From Vitis vinifera (Eukaryota > Streptophyta > Magnoliopsida > Vitales > Vitaceae): a stretch of 64,000 nucleotides of DNA. The translations under genes were made by a program, and so were the position numbers. Within the stretch, counting starts at the first letter, position 1, and each line of letters opens with the position of its first letter. The notes under the pieces are model-generated. The model was not told the origin of the DNA. It saw nothing but the letters and a program-made list of their open reading frames with translations, and searched no databases. The DNA is taken from assembly GCF_030704535.1 (NCBI RefSeq), contig NC_081818.1, positions 29,716,001 to 29,780,000 of the forward strand, in the 5' to 3' direction. Positions 1 through 11,635 of this stretch are shown one piece after another.

Positions 1-2719
1 GATGGTTAGGGAGGATTATTTGGGTTATTTCATATAATATTAGGAACTAATTTTAAAAAAAAAATAATTAATAAAAAAATGAAAAAAAAAATCTAATTAT
101 AAGAGAAAATAGAAACAAAACTTCTTTAATTTTGTAAAAGAAAATGACCTAAAAAGTATATTTTACTAACATATATAACTTTAATTCAATCTCAAATCTT
201 CTTATAAAAGAGAATGGAAATAACAACAATATTAATAATAATAATAATAACAACAACAACAAACATATAGGAATTGCATTTTATTGATTATTTTATGAGT
301 TAGCTAATATTAAACTCATCCGATTGATTGCAAATATCATATGACATTCATATTAAATTGATCGTAACATATGTTATTTGTGTGTATACAGGGTTGTGAA
401 TGAACATGTATGCACATATCTCTATGTGCGCGCATGCATGTGAATGATTCAACGTGTGTGTGTGTAATAGTTGCTCTAATTGACTTACTGAAATGAGGAG
501 AAGAAAAGAAGAAATTGATTTTAAAAATTGACTGGTAATGTAGGTAAAGTATATTGGAATGGGAAGAAAAAGAAGAATAGAAAAGATGAAGAGAGTTAAT
601 AAGATGGATTTGAGGGGTGATGGGGACTCAAAAGAAGTGTATGATTGTGTTTTGAGAAGGATAAAGAAAGATGAGGCCTTTTGCTTCTCACCTACCCAAC
701 CCAGCTTGTGATGTCCACCAAAAAGTTTTTAGGGTTTTTGGCTTTTGGATGGTCTCGAATACAAAGCATCTTAGGCTTGTAAATCACTTTATTTCCTTTT
801 TCCATTTTGTGATGTAAATGGCATAAGGAAACACACCAAACCGACTCACTAATTAGACCAGGCAAAAATACGAACAAACTGGTAATGTTGAGTGTAATAA
901 GGAAACTTGGTGTTGATTGATGCAACTTGACCTCCATGACTCTTATCACCGAATAAAATTTCAAGTATAATTGCATATCGTCTCTTTGGAAAAAGGTTTG
1001 GAAAAAAAAGCCAAGTTGGCAAGTTCATGTACAAAGAAATTTAGGCTACAAATAGGGCAAGATGCCTTGTTGATTGGACCACAGAACATGTAGAGAGATT
1101 TGGTTAGCTGATTTCAACTTCATGTGGGCTTGTGACCTTCTGCTTATTTCTTGAGATTTTAGTGTATTTTCTCTTTGACTTCTTCAATTTTGAACAAACC
1201 CACTTGTGACACTTGCCCTAGCTAGATCACAAAGTTTCAACCATTAATTTGATCTTTAGAGCTGTGGGTGTGTGTATATATATATATACTTATGATAAAG
1301 ACAGACCATTCAACATTGACAAATGACACCGATCTTGTAGGTGTAACTTCAACTTGAAACCACATGTTCATGATGAAAAAATGAAAAAGAGAAAAAAAGA
1401 GAGAAAAAAAAGGCTAGTCATGAGGGACCCTTGCTATAATCCCTCATTCAACCCTCAGATTACGACATGATTTTGGTAGACTGAAGCCATCTTAATCTGC
1501 AAACCAGCAATAGGTTTTTGCATACGCTCCTCAAAGTTGAAGATTCTTTCTCTTCTAAGTATAAAGGTAAGATCAGTGGCCAGTTAGTAACACGTGATTA
1601 AAAGGTTGAGATCATAGCTCACTTTGGAAAAGGTGAATATGCTCTCTTGATAGAGAAATTGAGCAGGAATAATCTGAGTCAGTGGCCATTAAATCATAGA
1701 AAGTCTAGCCAAGAGTGAAATCACCACTGTGGTGGTATCAGGACCACCTAATCTCTCAAAGATTTGGTGATGATTATTTTTAAAATGCCTAATCAAGTGA
1801 TGACAAGCTAAGCATATTTACCTAATTAAACATCTATGTATAATTAATTAGGTAAAGCATATGAGATCCTTTCAAAGCTCAAATCATTAGGGAAGGCCAA
1901 GCCTCGAGTAATCAGTTTTTCACTTGACAACAGAAAGATAATCATACTTTGTCGCCATGATAACTATCTCAATCGGTTAATCGATAACTAATTATCACTG
2001 TGAAGATTGGATGATGTAGCATAGGCATACCTTCTGATAAGTTCAACTCATGGGAGGGTATGCACCCACTGCCTAGGTAATAAAAGCACAACATCCATGA
2101 AATGTCAGTCTATTTCGTCATACTTATTGATTCTAATTCAATACACCTTGATCGCTGGATTTCTTCGGTATGTGTAAACATGAATCAAAAGCTCTCACAC
2201 CCAGGTTTAATTAAATGATCGATCCTAATTTGTAGTATTTCATGTTTCATTATTCCTTTGAACTTCAGCCTCAGTATATATATGAATTGTTCATATATAG
2301 TATGACAAGGCATTAGATGCATTCCTGGGAATCATCTGACCAGTTTTGATTTGGGGGCATGGCATTGTACTTCATATAATGGACTTCTGGAAATGTGGGT
2401 TGGGTACATAGAATTGAACACGTTTTTCCATTCAAACACTGAAGGAATAGCAATGAAGGTGGTGGGGTGTCTGAACTGAATCAGGGGCAAGATCCATGAT
2501 TCCAGTCAGGATACTTACTGTGAATTTTAATGGCCACAGTCCCATATACTAAATGTAAATAACTCTGAGGAAGACTTCTAAGTCATCTCATGGGTCATTT
2601 TTCCACACTTGATCAAGCAATTCAAGAACACTGTTCTGGTAATTAAAGTAAAACCAGAACCAAGATGTACGTGCCTTGTTCTTCACGGAAATTAATAGAC
2701 CGATCACTAACATCACTTC

Positions 2720-2723
<4 letters not shown>

Positions 2724-2751
<28 letters not shown>
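2724..2751. repeat. (TA)n microsatellite
   Basis: About 14 uninterrupted TA units in intergenic DNA. It is likely length-polymorphic between alleles. Confidence 0.9.
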
Positions 2752-2754
<3 letters not shown>

Positions 2755-3646
2755 TTGACCATAAATGTTAGAAACTCTTGAATAGAATATTAGAAAGGTA
2801 AAATTCATTAGATAACATCAATTAATCTGTTTATGAAAATTTAGATGCAAACTGAAATCTGTCCCCATTACAATATAAATTTATATACCCACATGCTTCA
2901 GTTAATACAACATGAGGTGGGCTTATGAGGTCCAGTCTGAAGGGCACATGATCTTGTCTTTAGAAGTTTGTTGCAGTTGGTAAGAATTGGACTCATATAA
3001 TGATGACCATATTAACTAAGAAAGGAGCTAGAGTCCAACACAAATAAGAAAAAGATTGTCAGCAAATGAAAAAAAAAAAAAAAGAAGGAAAGAAAGAAAT
3101 CTTTCTCTCTAGACTCCAATAGCTGGATTGCAGAGAGAATGGATTAATGGGGGCTAGACAGTTGCAACTATTAAAAGGTACACTGGTCATTTCATGGGAC
3201 CCCTGGGGGGTACCTTCACATGTTAAAGGAACATTTTTACAATGCTTGTGGAGCTTCCACTGGTCTATTCTATTGAGGTATGCAGCTGGACATGCAGTAA
3301 GGGGGACTATAGAGACACCAGTACAAAAATGAAAATTAAATGGCCGGAATCTGTTATCAAATAGTGCATAGGAAAGAAAAATGGGCTCTCATGCTGCCAT
3401 GACCTTGTGTTCTCTGCACTAAGCCAACTACGGACACCCATCAGTTCACCACATATTTGCAGTTAATGATATGTTGAGAAGGAAGAAGTATCCTTATAAA
3501 GATACATGGATCTTGACTTTCATTTTTTTGTCTGCTTCCAACCCTCCAGGCAGCTAGCTAGCCACCCGCTAAAATCTGATAGACGGGAGTGTCTGAAAGG
3601 GGTTCAACTATTTAATAAACCCATCAGAATTCTTATTTTGTTTGTT

Positions 3647-3840
3647 GCAATTTGGTAACGTATTCATGAGGGACTTATGCTTCTTCCTTGCCTTTACAGT
3701 TTGAAATATTGCTTGCATGGTCGGGAATATTAAACCACTTCTGCCATTTGGTAATGGCATTCATGAGGGACTTATGCTTCTTCCTTGCCTTTACAGATTG
3801 GATTACTTGCATGGTCAGGACTAACCATTTCCTAGTTGAA
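3647..3840. repeat. 97-bp imperfect tandem duplication
   Basis: A block containing ATTCATGAGGGACTTATGC followed by TTCTTCCTTGCCTTTACAG begins at 3662 and recurs at 3759. The downstream TTGCATGGTC match also recurs. The two copies have diverged outside the central 38 bp. No gene is associated. Confidence 0.8.
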
Positions 3841-4830
3841 GAACACGAGTTATAAATATATTCAAAACCATTCACAAGTGCATTTAAGAGACCACTATGC
3901 GGATTCCCAAAGGTATCCTGCCCAGGGGTTTTCCTTCAATCCAAACAATTTCACGAGAGAGATAGGAGTGTCTGTGCGGTACTACAAGAACCTAAAAAAC
4001 AAAAAACAAAAAATAAAAAATAAAAAATAAAAATAAAAAATAAAGTAAAATTTTTTTAAAATAAAACATAAAAAATCAAGAGCATCTTGTGACCTTAGTA
4101 AAAACATATCCCAAGTTTTATTCTCACTAATTTATAAAGAAATGAAATTGCTTCAGTTTGCACCGCTCCACCATTGATCTCCTTTTTTTTGAATCTGCCT
4201 GAACTTTTATCATAAAATTTGTTAAAATCCATCTCCATGCTTAGCTGTTTTTGATATTTAAATTTCTTTACAAAGTCCTAGTTGGCCATATTAGTACGGT
4301 GTAAATATACTTTTAAACATTCAGTTAACTTCTAAACTGTAAGCTAAGCTACATGTGTTGTGATCTATCATCACTGCTGATGAGTTAAAGCAACTTGTGT
4401 TCGCTTACTGAGCTTCTCATCCATTTTCACACAAAACGAAATGTTGCAGAGAGGTAACTTCATGGATAGAGCTGGGTTTCAAACATTATTCAGATGGCTA
4501 CATAGAAATAAGTCATGGCAACCGATAGAAATCACATGGTCTAACATATAAAATTTGAAAAGCTCGAGTTCGGAGCATGAAATCATACTCAAGAAAACAG
4601 AACTTACAGATATTGATCATTTGATCTAACCAGCAAATCAAAGCAAAATGAATTTATTCTTAGTCAATTCATATAACACAAAAATGTGAGATATACACTT
4701 CTGTTCTAGCACTAAAGGACTAGTACTGATAGTACTGATCTCTTCCCGTGCAGGCCAGAGTGAGTTTTAGGCCTAGAACATAGAAGAGACACAAGGATTC
4801 TGGTGATAAAGAACCCCAAAAGAACCCCCT

Positions 4831-6048
4831 TCAGAAAAAATCAGGACTTTCATCTAATGAGATATCAGTAAGGTCTTCTTTTCCTTGAGCACCGCCTTCT
4901 TCAAATAGCCACTTCTCAAGGAATGACAATGGCACTTGGTCGCTGAGATCCGGCTTGCTTTCTTCCTGGAAAAAGCTTGCCTCAGGGGATTTAGATTGGG
5001 AAATTTCAGAATTGGAAGAGTCCAAGGAGTCGAATCCAAAGAGCATTTCATATGCTTCAGTTAATTCAATGTCTTCGTTGTTTGCTGCACTTGGGGTCCC
5101 TTCACTAGAGGTGGAATCGGTCCCAGCAGTGTTGATGAATGAATTTTGAGTGGTAGCTGAGCTTGCTCTAGCTTGCTTGGGCGAATTTCTCATCCACCCT
5201 TCTAGCAACCGAGCAATGTTCTCAGTACTGGATGCATAGGAAGATGCTTGACCAGGTCTTGTGCAAGTCTGATAGCCATTAGTGGGGTTCAATTGATCAG
5301 AGGAACTGTGTGGCTTCTCCAGAGACAAGGCCTCATGAAGAGCTTGCTTAGCCATGTGGATATCAGTTTGAAGCCTTCTCTCCCACTGGCCTCTTGAGAT
5401 TGACTGTGATGCTAGGGACACATCTCTAGAGTGACCATCTGAGGATGAGCCTGTTTGAAGCTTTTTCAGCTTTTTCTTCAAATGGGTATTCCAATAGTTC
5501 TTGATGTCATTGTCTGTTCTCTGAGGAAGATAAGAAGCTATGGCAGCCCATCTGCGCCACATCCACACTCCCATTACAAACCACACCAAACCCACCAAAA
5601 TAAACAGAAAAAATTTGAGAAAGAATCTCCTGTTTTTACCTGTTGCCCAAAAGAGCTTGAAGGTGAATGATCATCCTCTCCTCATGGTCGGTAAAGTTAC
5701 CTCTTTTGATTCCAGGCCGGAGGTAGTTAGTCCATCTAAGCCTGCAACTCTTACTGCATCTAAGCAATCCTGAAAACCCCAATAGAACACAACATATGAG
5801 TAAGACAGGATCAACACCTCCTCCTTACCCTTTTTTTCCTCAGAAGGAGATAACAAAAAGAAATTGAATTGTGACAGCCTAACAGAAAAAGGCAATTACA
5901 GGAAAAAGTTTTAACCTGTATTAGTAGGAACAGCCCTCCAATTCCCCGGACCATGTTCCTGGATATAAGAGACTAGTATGATATCTTCTTCAGGTGTCCA
6001 TGGTCCTTTCTTCACACCGATTTTATCACAGCAAGGTGGTCTTCCCAT
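4831..6048 (-). CDS. MYB60: R2R3-MYB transcription factor, MYB60 type
   Basis: Nuclear DNA-binding transcription factor. Three exons read on the minus strand: 6048-5916 (133 bp), 5769-5640 (130 bp) and 5551-4831 (721 bp), giving 327 residues. The 133/130-bp first exons are the canonical R2R3-MYB layout, and all junctions are GT-AG. The start is MGRPPCCDK, typical of the family, followed by the R2 and R3 repeats (about residues 14-115) with their regularly spaced tryptophans. The C-terminal region carries [14 protein letters not shown] (195-208) and [12 protein letters not shown] (about 295-306). I recall both as features of Arabidopsis MYB60 rather than its relatives MYB30, MYB94 and MYB96. 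In Arabidopsis and grape, MYB60 is guard-cell specific and promotes stomatal opening. Alternative: another subgroup-1 MYB, which the C-terminal motifs make less likely. Confidence 0.92.
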
Positions 6049-6187
6049 GTCACCTGCTTCTCCTACCAGTCTTCTTAATTTCTTTGAGGGCTCTACACAA
6101 AATGGGCTTCTCCCTCTCTCCTTTACCCTCCTCCTTTTCTTCTTCTAAAAGCCAAGACAAAGCTTCTAAGCCCAACGTTGCCTGATC

Positions 6188-6266
6188 TGCATATATAGAA
6201 AAGAGACCTGAGAGGATGAGGACGCTGACCTAAAAGTAGCAAAGGGCAACCCAAGAGTCAAAAAGA
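6188..6266 (-). promoter_or_regulatory. proximal promoter of MYB60-type gene: TATA box and DOF-type AAAG cluster
   Basis: On the minus strand a CTATATAT TATA box lies at about 6197-6190, roughly 145 bp before the ATG. That predicts a 5' leader of about 110 nt. Immediately upstream, four AAAG cores occur within 66 bp: 6200-6203, 6233-6236, 6241-6244 and 6262-6265. All are in the same orientation, opposite to the gene. AAAG is the binding core of DOF factors, and clustered DOF sites are known to drive guard-cell expression of MYB60 genes. The motif is short, so function here is inferred from its clustering and position. Confidence 0.55.
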
Positions 6267-8544
6267 TGACAGCAAGAGCATTTACTCATGGCCAAGCTAA
6301 AGTCAGCTGTGACACTACCTCTTCTGCCTCGCAAAACCGCGTGGGCATTCAATGAGCGTCCACTGGGAAAACCCTAATCTGGTTGATACCTCTAATCCCC
6401 ACATGCCATCAAACCCAGTAAAAACAAAAAACCCATCAAAACTAAGCCTTTGGTAACTCCCTCCCAACTCTCAATGCAGTTGCTTTCCAAGAATTTATTG
6501 CTTGCTGTTAAGTTTCCCATGGGACTTTTCAATCTGTAAACACCCACTACAGACAGTGTACAGCTTTCTCCTGGTTCTGGGTTCAACATTGAAAACCCGT
6601 ATCAATAAGCACTAACCCTATCTTTGAAAATGCTTGGATAATTAATAGATTATTGGCAGTTGAATCAGTCAGCAGCAGGCACATAGGCCCACTTGTATGA
6701 CCCCTTCTTCCTTGGCCAGCCAGCGGTGGCCAATTCTTGACTTAATGTTTGATTACTTCTTCATCCAAAATCAGTATCATCCCAGCTAAAAATCAAGCAA
6801 CTTCAACTCTTTAAAAAAAAATATACAAATATCCACCGTTGCTTGTGGTCCTTACCAAAAGGGAATGCATATATATAGCTATAACATTAACTCTGAGATT
6901 TTCTGTCCTTCCAAACAACTTGAAAATTTTGCGCTATAGCTCCCCAATTTGGTTAGTTTTCATATATATCTTTTGGTTAGCAAAAATTAAAAAAGAATTA
7001 GTTAACATGTATATATTTTATAGATTTTTATGGTCATAGTGGTGGATTAATTGCATTATTTGTAGGGTTGTGAACAGAACATGTAATAAATTTGAAAGCG
7101 GTGCATGCATGAAGTGTTCAAAGCACAAGAGAGAATAGAATTAGACAAGTGCCACGAGACTATACTGGCCTGGCAAAGGCTGCTGAATCAAGTCTTGTTG
7201 GACCGTCCAAAACGTCTAGTTTTTTTTTAATAGAAATATAATTTTTAACTATGCTTTTAATTTTATAATAATAATACACAAGTGTGCGATTTTTATTTTT
7301 TTATTTTTTTAGTTATTAATTTAAAACTTTATAAAAGTAAAATAAGAAAATTATTATATAAATTGAATCACAAAGAGGAGCTCATGACTCGAGTCAAGTA
7401 GGTTCAAGACGTCTGTCATGTAGATCATTTTGAAATTAAAAAATTTATTTTTAGTTATTTATTTATTACTACTAGAATTTAATATTTAAATTTTTTATAC
7501 AAATAGTTAAAAGACAAATATATATAATTTATGATATATAGAAGATTTCTACTTAATTTATCATATTGTAAAACTTACATATAAAAAAAATAACAAGACT
7601 TGACTTTTGGACAAGAAAGAATACAATTCAAATCTTAGAATTAAGGAATAAAATGTCGTAACGAAAGTCACTCACATCATTTCATTTTCTTATATGTTTT
7701 TTGTTTTTTCAAATATATTAATTCCTCATTTTGGAAGTCAAATTTATAATTTTATTAATTAAATAAACACATTTTTACAATTTTATTTGACAAATTTTTA
7801 TATTTTTATCTTAATTAATAGTTGAAATGATCATTTGTATTAATATTACAAATTTTTATTAAATATTAAACACCATTCTACATAAAATAAAATAAAATAT
7901 TATAAATATATATATATATTTTTTATTTTTAATTATATTAAAATTTTCTATAAGTTCTAAACTTGTATTAAAATTTTGAAAAATAGCTAAAATATTTCAC
8001 CTAATTTTTAAAAATAAAAAATAACATTTAGAGACACTTTCTTGTTTTATTTGTACTTTTTTTTTTTTTTGAAGGATTTAAAGAATTTAATAAAAATTAA
8101 GAATAGTAGTAATTGAATGAATTGACTTGGACCCATCAATTTGTAAGTGGAAAGTGATGGCTTAAAAGCATTGGCCACACATGCTTCTAATTAATGTAAC
8201 CAGCTATTTATTATTAATAAATATGGTCCCCTCTATGAGGATTTTAATATCCAAAGAAAAATAAAGAGATTCTTTCAATTCTCAAATCTATTTCCATCTG
8301 TCCAATTCTTGGAATAGTAAATAAATCAAATTAAATTTTTTTTTTTAAAAAAAAGAAAGAATTATTGCATATGATATGATAAGACCATTTCTTCCAGATA
8401 TTTCTGAGGTGACAAAGAAATAGTCCTCAAATAGACTACCGCATAATTAAGACAAGGTACTCCTCTGTCTTAGAAGAAAATAGTTGGATTAAATTAACAA
8501 TTTGTGAAGGTATGGTTGGGATTTTTTTGAAGAAAAAAAAATCA

Positions 8545-9275
8545 AAAAAGATAATAACCTCCATATAAAAGATTAAAATTCTTTGAAATGTAATTTAAAA
8601 AAATAATAATTTTTAAAAGTTATTTAAAATTTGAGATATTAAAAAAAGTAAGGACCACCTTACAAGATTAAATACTCTTGAATGACGTATAATGAAATAG
8701 TACTGTAAGAAAAATGGTGAAAATAAGCTATCGGAGAGTAAAAAAGCAAGGACCACTTTACAAAATAAAATACTGCTATCTAATTAATAGTGAAATGGTG
8801 CGGTGAGGAAAGAGTGAAAAGAACCCATGGAGGAGCAAAAATATAATGATCCCTATGTAAAATATTAAAACTTTTTGACATATAATTTAAAAATATAATA
8901 ATTTTTAAAAATTATATAAAATTTGAGATATTAAAAAAAGCAAGGACCACTTTGCAAGATTAAATACTATTATCTGACTAATATTGAAATAGTGAGGTAA
9001 GGAAAGAGTGAAAAGAACCCAACGGGGGGAGCAAAAATATAATAAAATATTAAAACTTTTTGACATATAATTTAAAAATATAATAGTTTTTAAAAATTGA
9101 GATATTAAAAGAAGTAAGGACACTAAATACTCTTAAGTCATTGATAGTGAAATAGTACTGCGAGGAAAAGATGAAAACGACCCATCAAAGAGTAGAAATA
9201 TAATAATCCTATATAAAATATTAAAGTTTTTAAAAATATAATAGTTTTTAAAAATTGAGATATTAAAATTTTTTT
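8545..9275. repeat. degenerate tandem array, unit about 175-290 bp
   Basis: An AT-rich block recurs four to five times. Each copy has AAAATATTAAAACTTTTTGA-like sequence, then ATAATAATTTTTAAAA, then GAGATATTAAAA, then AGCAAGGACCAC, then AATACT and GTGAAATAGT, then GAGGAAAGAGTGAAAA. Copies begin near 8558, 8850, 9040 and 9210, and one lacks its front half (near 8730). There is no coding potential. It looks like an old minisatellite made of a duplicated intergenic segment. Confidence 0.75.
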
Positions 9276-11427
9276 TTTAAATTTTAAAAATAATTTTTAA
9301 AGATATAAAATAAGTTGATTTTTTTACATAAGCATTATTATGTTTCATATAGGAGTTATTATTTAAAAAAAATAGAAATTATATCCAAATAAGTACTAAA
9401 TTAGTTGATTTTTATTCTTTTAAAATTGTAGAAATCACCATAGTGTGTCTTAATCTCGTTTTCTAAACATGTTTTTGAAATAATTTTAATTTTTAACTAT
9501 ATTCGAATTTTTAATTAATCATTCTGTTCAAATTATTTCATCACAAATTCATAACAAAATTTATGTGCAAACATATGGATATTGGCATTAGTTTTTGCAT
9601 CATATGTATAAATATATTTAATTTGTTCAAGTTGTTGTTACAAGGATTTTCTTATCCATGATAAAAAAAAATAAAAAAATTATAATGATTTATTAGAAAT
9701 TTAATTAATATAATTTCATATTGACATTCTTTAAAATAAATTAGGGGTTAAATTGATACAAGATCAAACTTCCCAATAATTTTTAATATAACTTTGTGAA
9801 TTTAATTTGATTGACTCTCTTATTAATTTATTAAAACCTAATAAAAGTATTAAATTAGGCAAAAATATAAATAAATAAATAATGTAATTTTCTTCATTCT
9901 CCTCAAATTTTCTCCGGTTAAATTTTTTTTAAAATTTTTTTTTTTCATATTCCACCTCTTTAAATTGCTTAATTTATATCAAAATTTGTTCACCATACAT
10001 CTCATACCCTCCAAGCTACTTGCACCAAAGTGTCAATTGGGATATGCTATATTAATCTTTTCTGACATTGCCTTTAAATAAATGGGTGACCATTTCTTGA
10101 GTTTTTTAAAATATGGCCCATGCCCCCTAATTTACTCACATTAATCATTGCCACTACCCTTCATCATTTAATCAATTGGCTAAAAAATATACCCCAAAAT
10201 CTTCCTACTTAGCCTTGTGATTAAAGTACTAATTCCCCAAGCCCACTACCTCGGAAAAAGCAAGACAGTGAAAAAAGTTCTAAAAATTGAATTTATAAAT
10301 AAACATTTTTAAAATAACACTTGAACAAGAATATTATATCATATGATTGATGAACCCTTAATCTAAACCGACCAAGGTGAATCTAATTGTTTGATTTGAT
10401 TTAATTGGGATTTTTTTAACCATTTAAATTTGATTTAGTTTGAGATAGGAGTGTGTTCTTTTGAACTAAGTCAAACAGAAATCCATATCCTTAGATAAAA
10501 TATTTTTATAATAAAGTTTTCTCTTTGAATAAAATTATGTTTGGATTTTTTTTGATTAAAAGATTTGTCTTTTAATTCTTTCTTTTCTAATTATTAATTG
10601 AGAGTTTAAAGAAATTTGCACCCTCTAATTTTGTTGAATTGCAGGTGATTTGTCTAACCACAAAATCCTCTTATTTCCTACCCAATCTAATAAGAGCGTT
10701 TTAGAGTTAATTCAGCTAATACCCATGGTATGTTATTTACTTTCCCGAGTTCACCATCCTCCTCTTACTTATAGTCTTTAACAACTTCTATTTTTTATTT
10801 TTTTATTCACGTTCCTCTTTTTAGGCTTTGACTAGGGTCTTAGTATGATTTAAACCTTGACTTAACTTAAATATTGGTATGATTAGACTTTTGACTTGAT
10901 TTGGATTTTGGCATAACTTGGGCTTTGACTTGACATAAACTTAATTTGACTTAATTGTGGTCTTAACATATACAACGTCGATTGATGACTTAAATAACTT
11001 GATTATTAAATTTAAGATATATTATGTTAATTTCGATTTAAAGTTTGAAATATGAGATTTTGAAGATTTTGATAAATCAAAAAAATATTTTAAAAATTAA
11101 AGATTCATTGAAGTTTCTTTTAAAGATTTGAATATCTTTTGAAGAGATTCGTTCAACTCTTATCTTCTAAATTGTTTTTAAAATTTGATTTTCAAAGCTT
11201 TTGATGAAATCAATCTTATTATAATGATTGAAAACATAATATTTGAGTAATTCTGTAACACTTGGAAAGATTACTAAATTTGAAAGTATTGAAAATGGAT
11301 AGAGGCAATGATAATAAACTCTAGATCATAGGAAAATTACCAAGAAAAAAAAAAGTTCAAAACTACACAAATTATATTATGAAAAGAACGAGTATCTATT
11401 CATCTTCTAGAAAAAAAAAAAAACATC

Positions 11428-11635
11428 CATGCTTGGAGACTGATTCGATTTGATTAAGTACTACATTGAAGGGTACCCATCCCTATATGATATCAAAATT
11501 GACGAGGTCAATGGGTATGGTACCCAAAACACATGCTTGGAGACTGATTCGATTTGATTAAGTACTACATTGAAGGGTACCCATCCCTATATGATATCAA
11601 AATTGACGAGGTCAATGGGTATGGTACCCAAAACA
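11428..11635. repeat. perfect 104-bp tandem duplication
   Basis: The segment 11428-11531 is followed directly by an identical segment 11532-11635, each starting CATGCTTGGAGACTG. I see no mismatch between the copies. The identity implies either a very recent duplication or an assembly artefact. No gene is associated. Confidence 0.93.

Larger units (their letters stand above)
1..4830. other. intergenic region, no gene supported
   Basis: AT-rich sequence with no open frame that looks like protein and no recognisable RNA gene. It holds short SSRs: AAT then AAC triplets near 228-262, a TA tract at about 1275-1288 and a longer one at about 2724-2751. It also holds one imperfect 97-bp tandem duplication at about 3647-3840. 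The right end is the 3' flank of the minus-strand MYB gene. Short open frames near 690-1030 and 3147-3332 have no family signature and are treated as chance. Confidence 0.6.

Noticed and set aside
692-1034. Two overlapping minus-strand open frames of 94 and 61 codons
   Set aside because: No domain, AT-rich composition, no promoter or splice context; consistent with chance.
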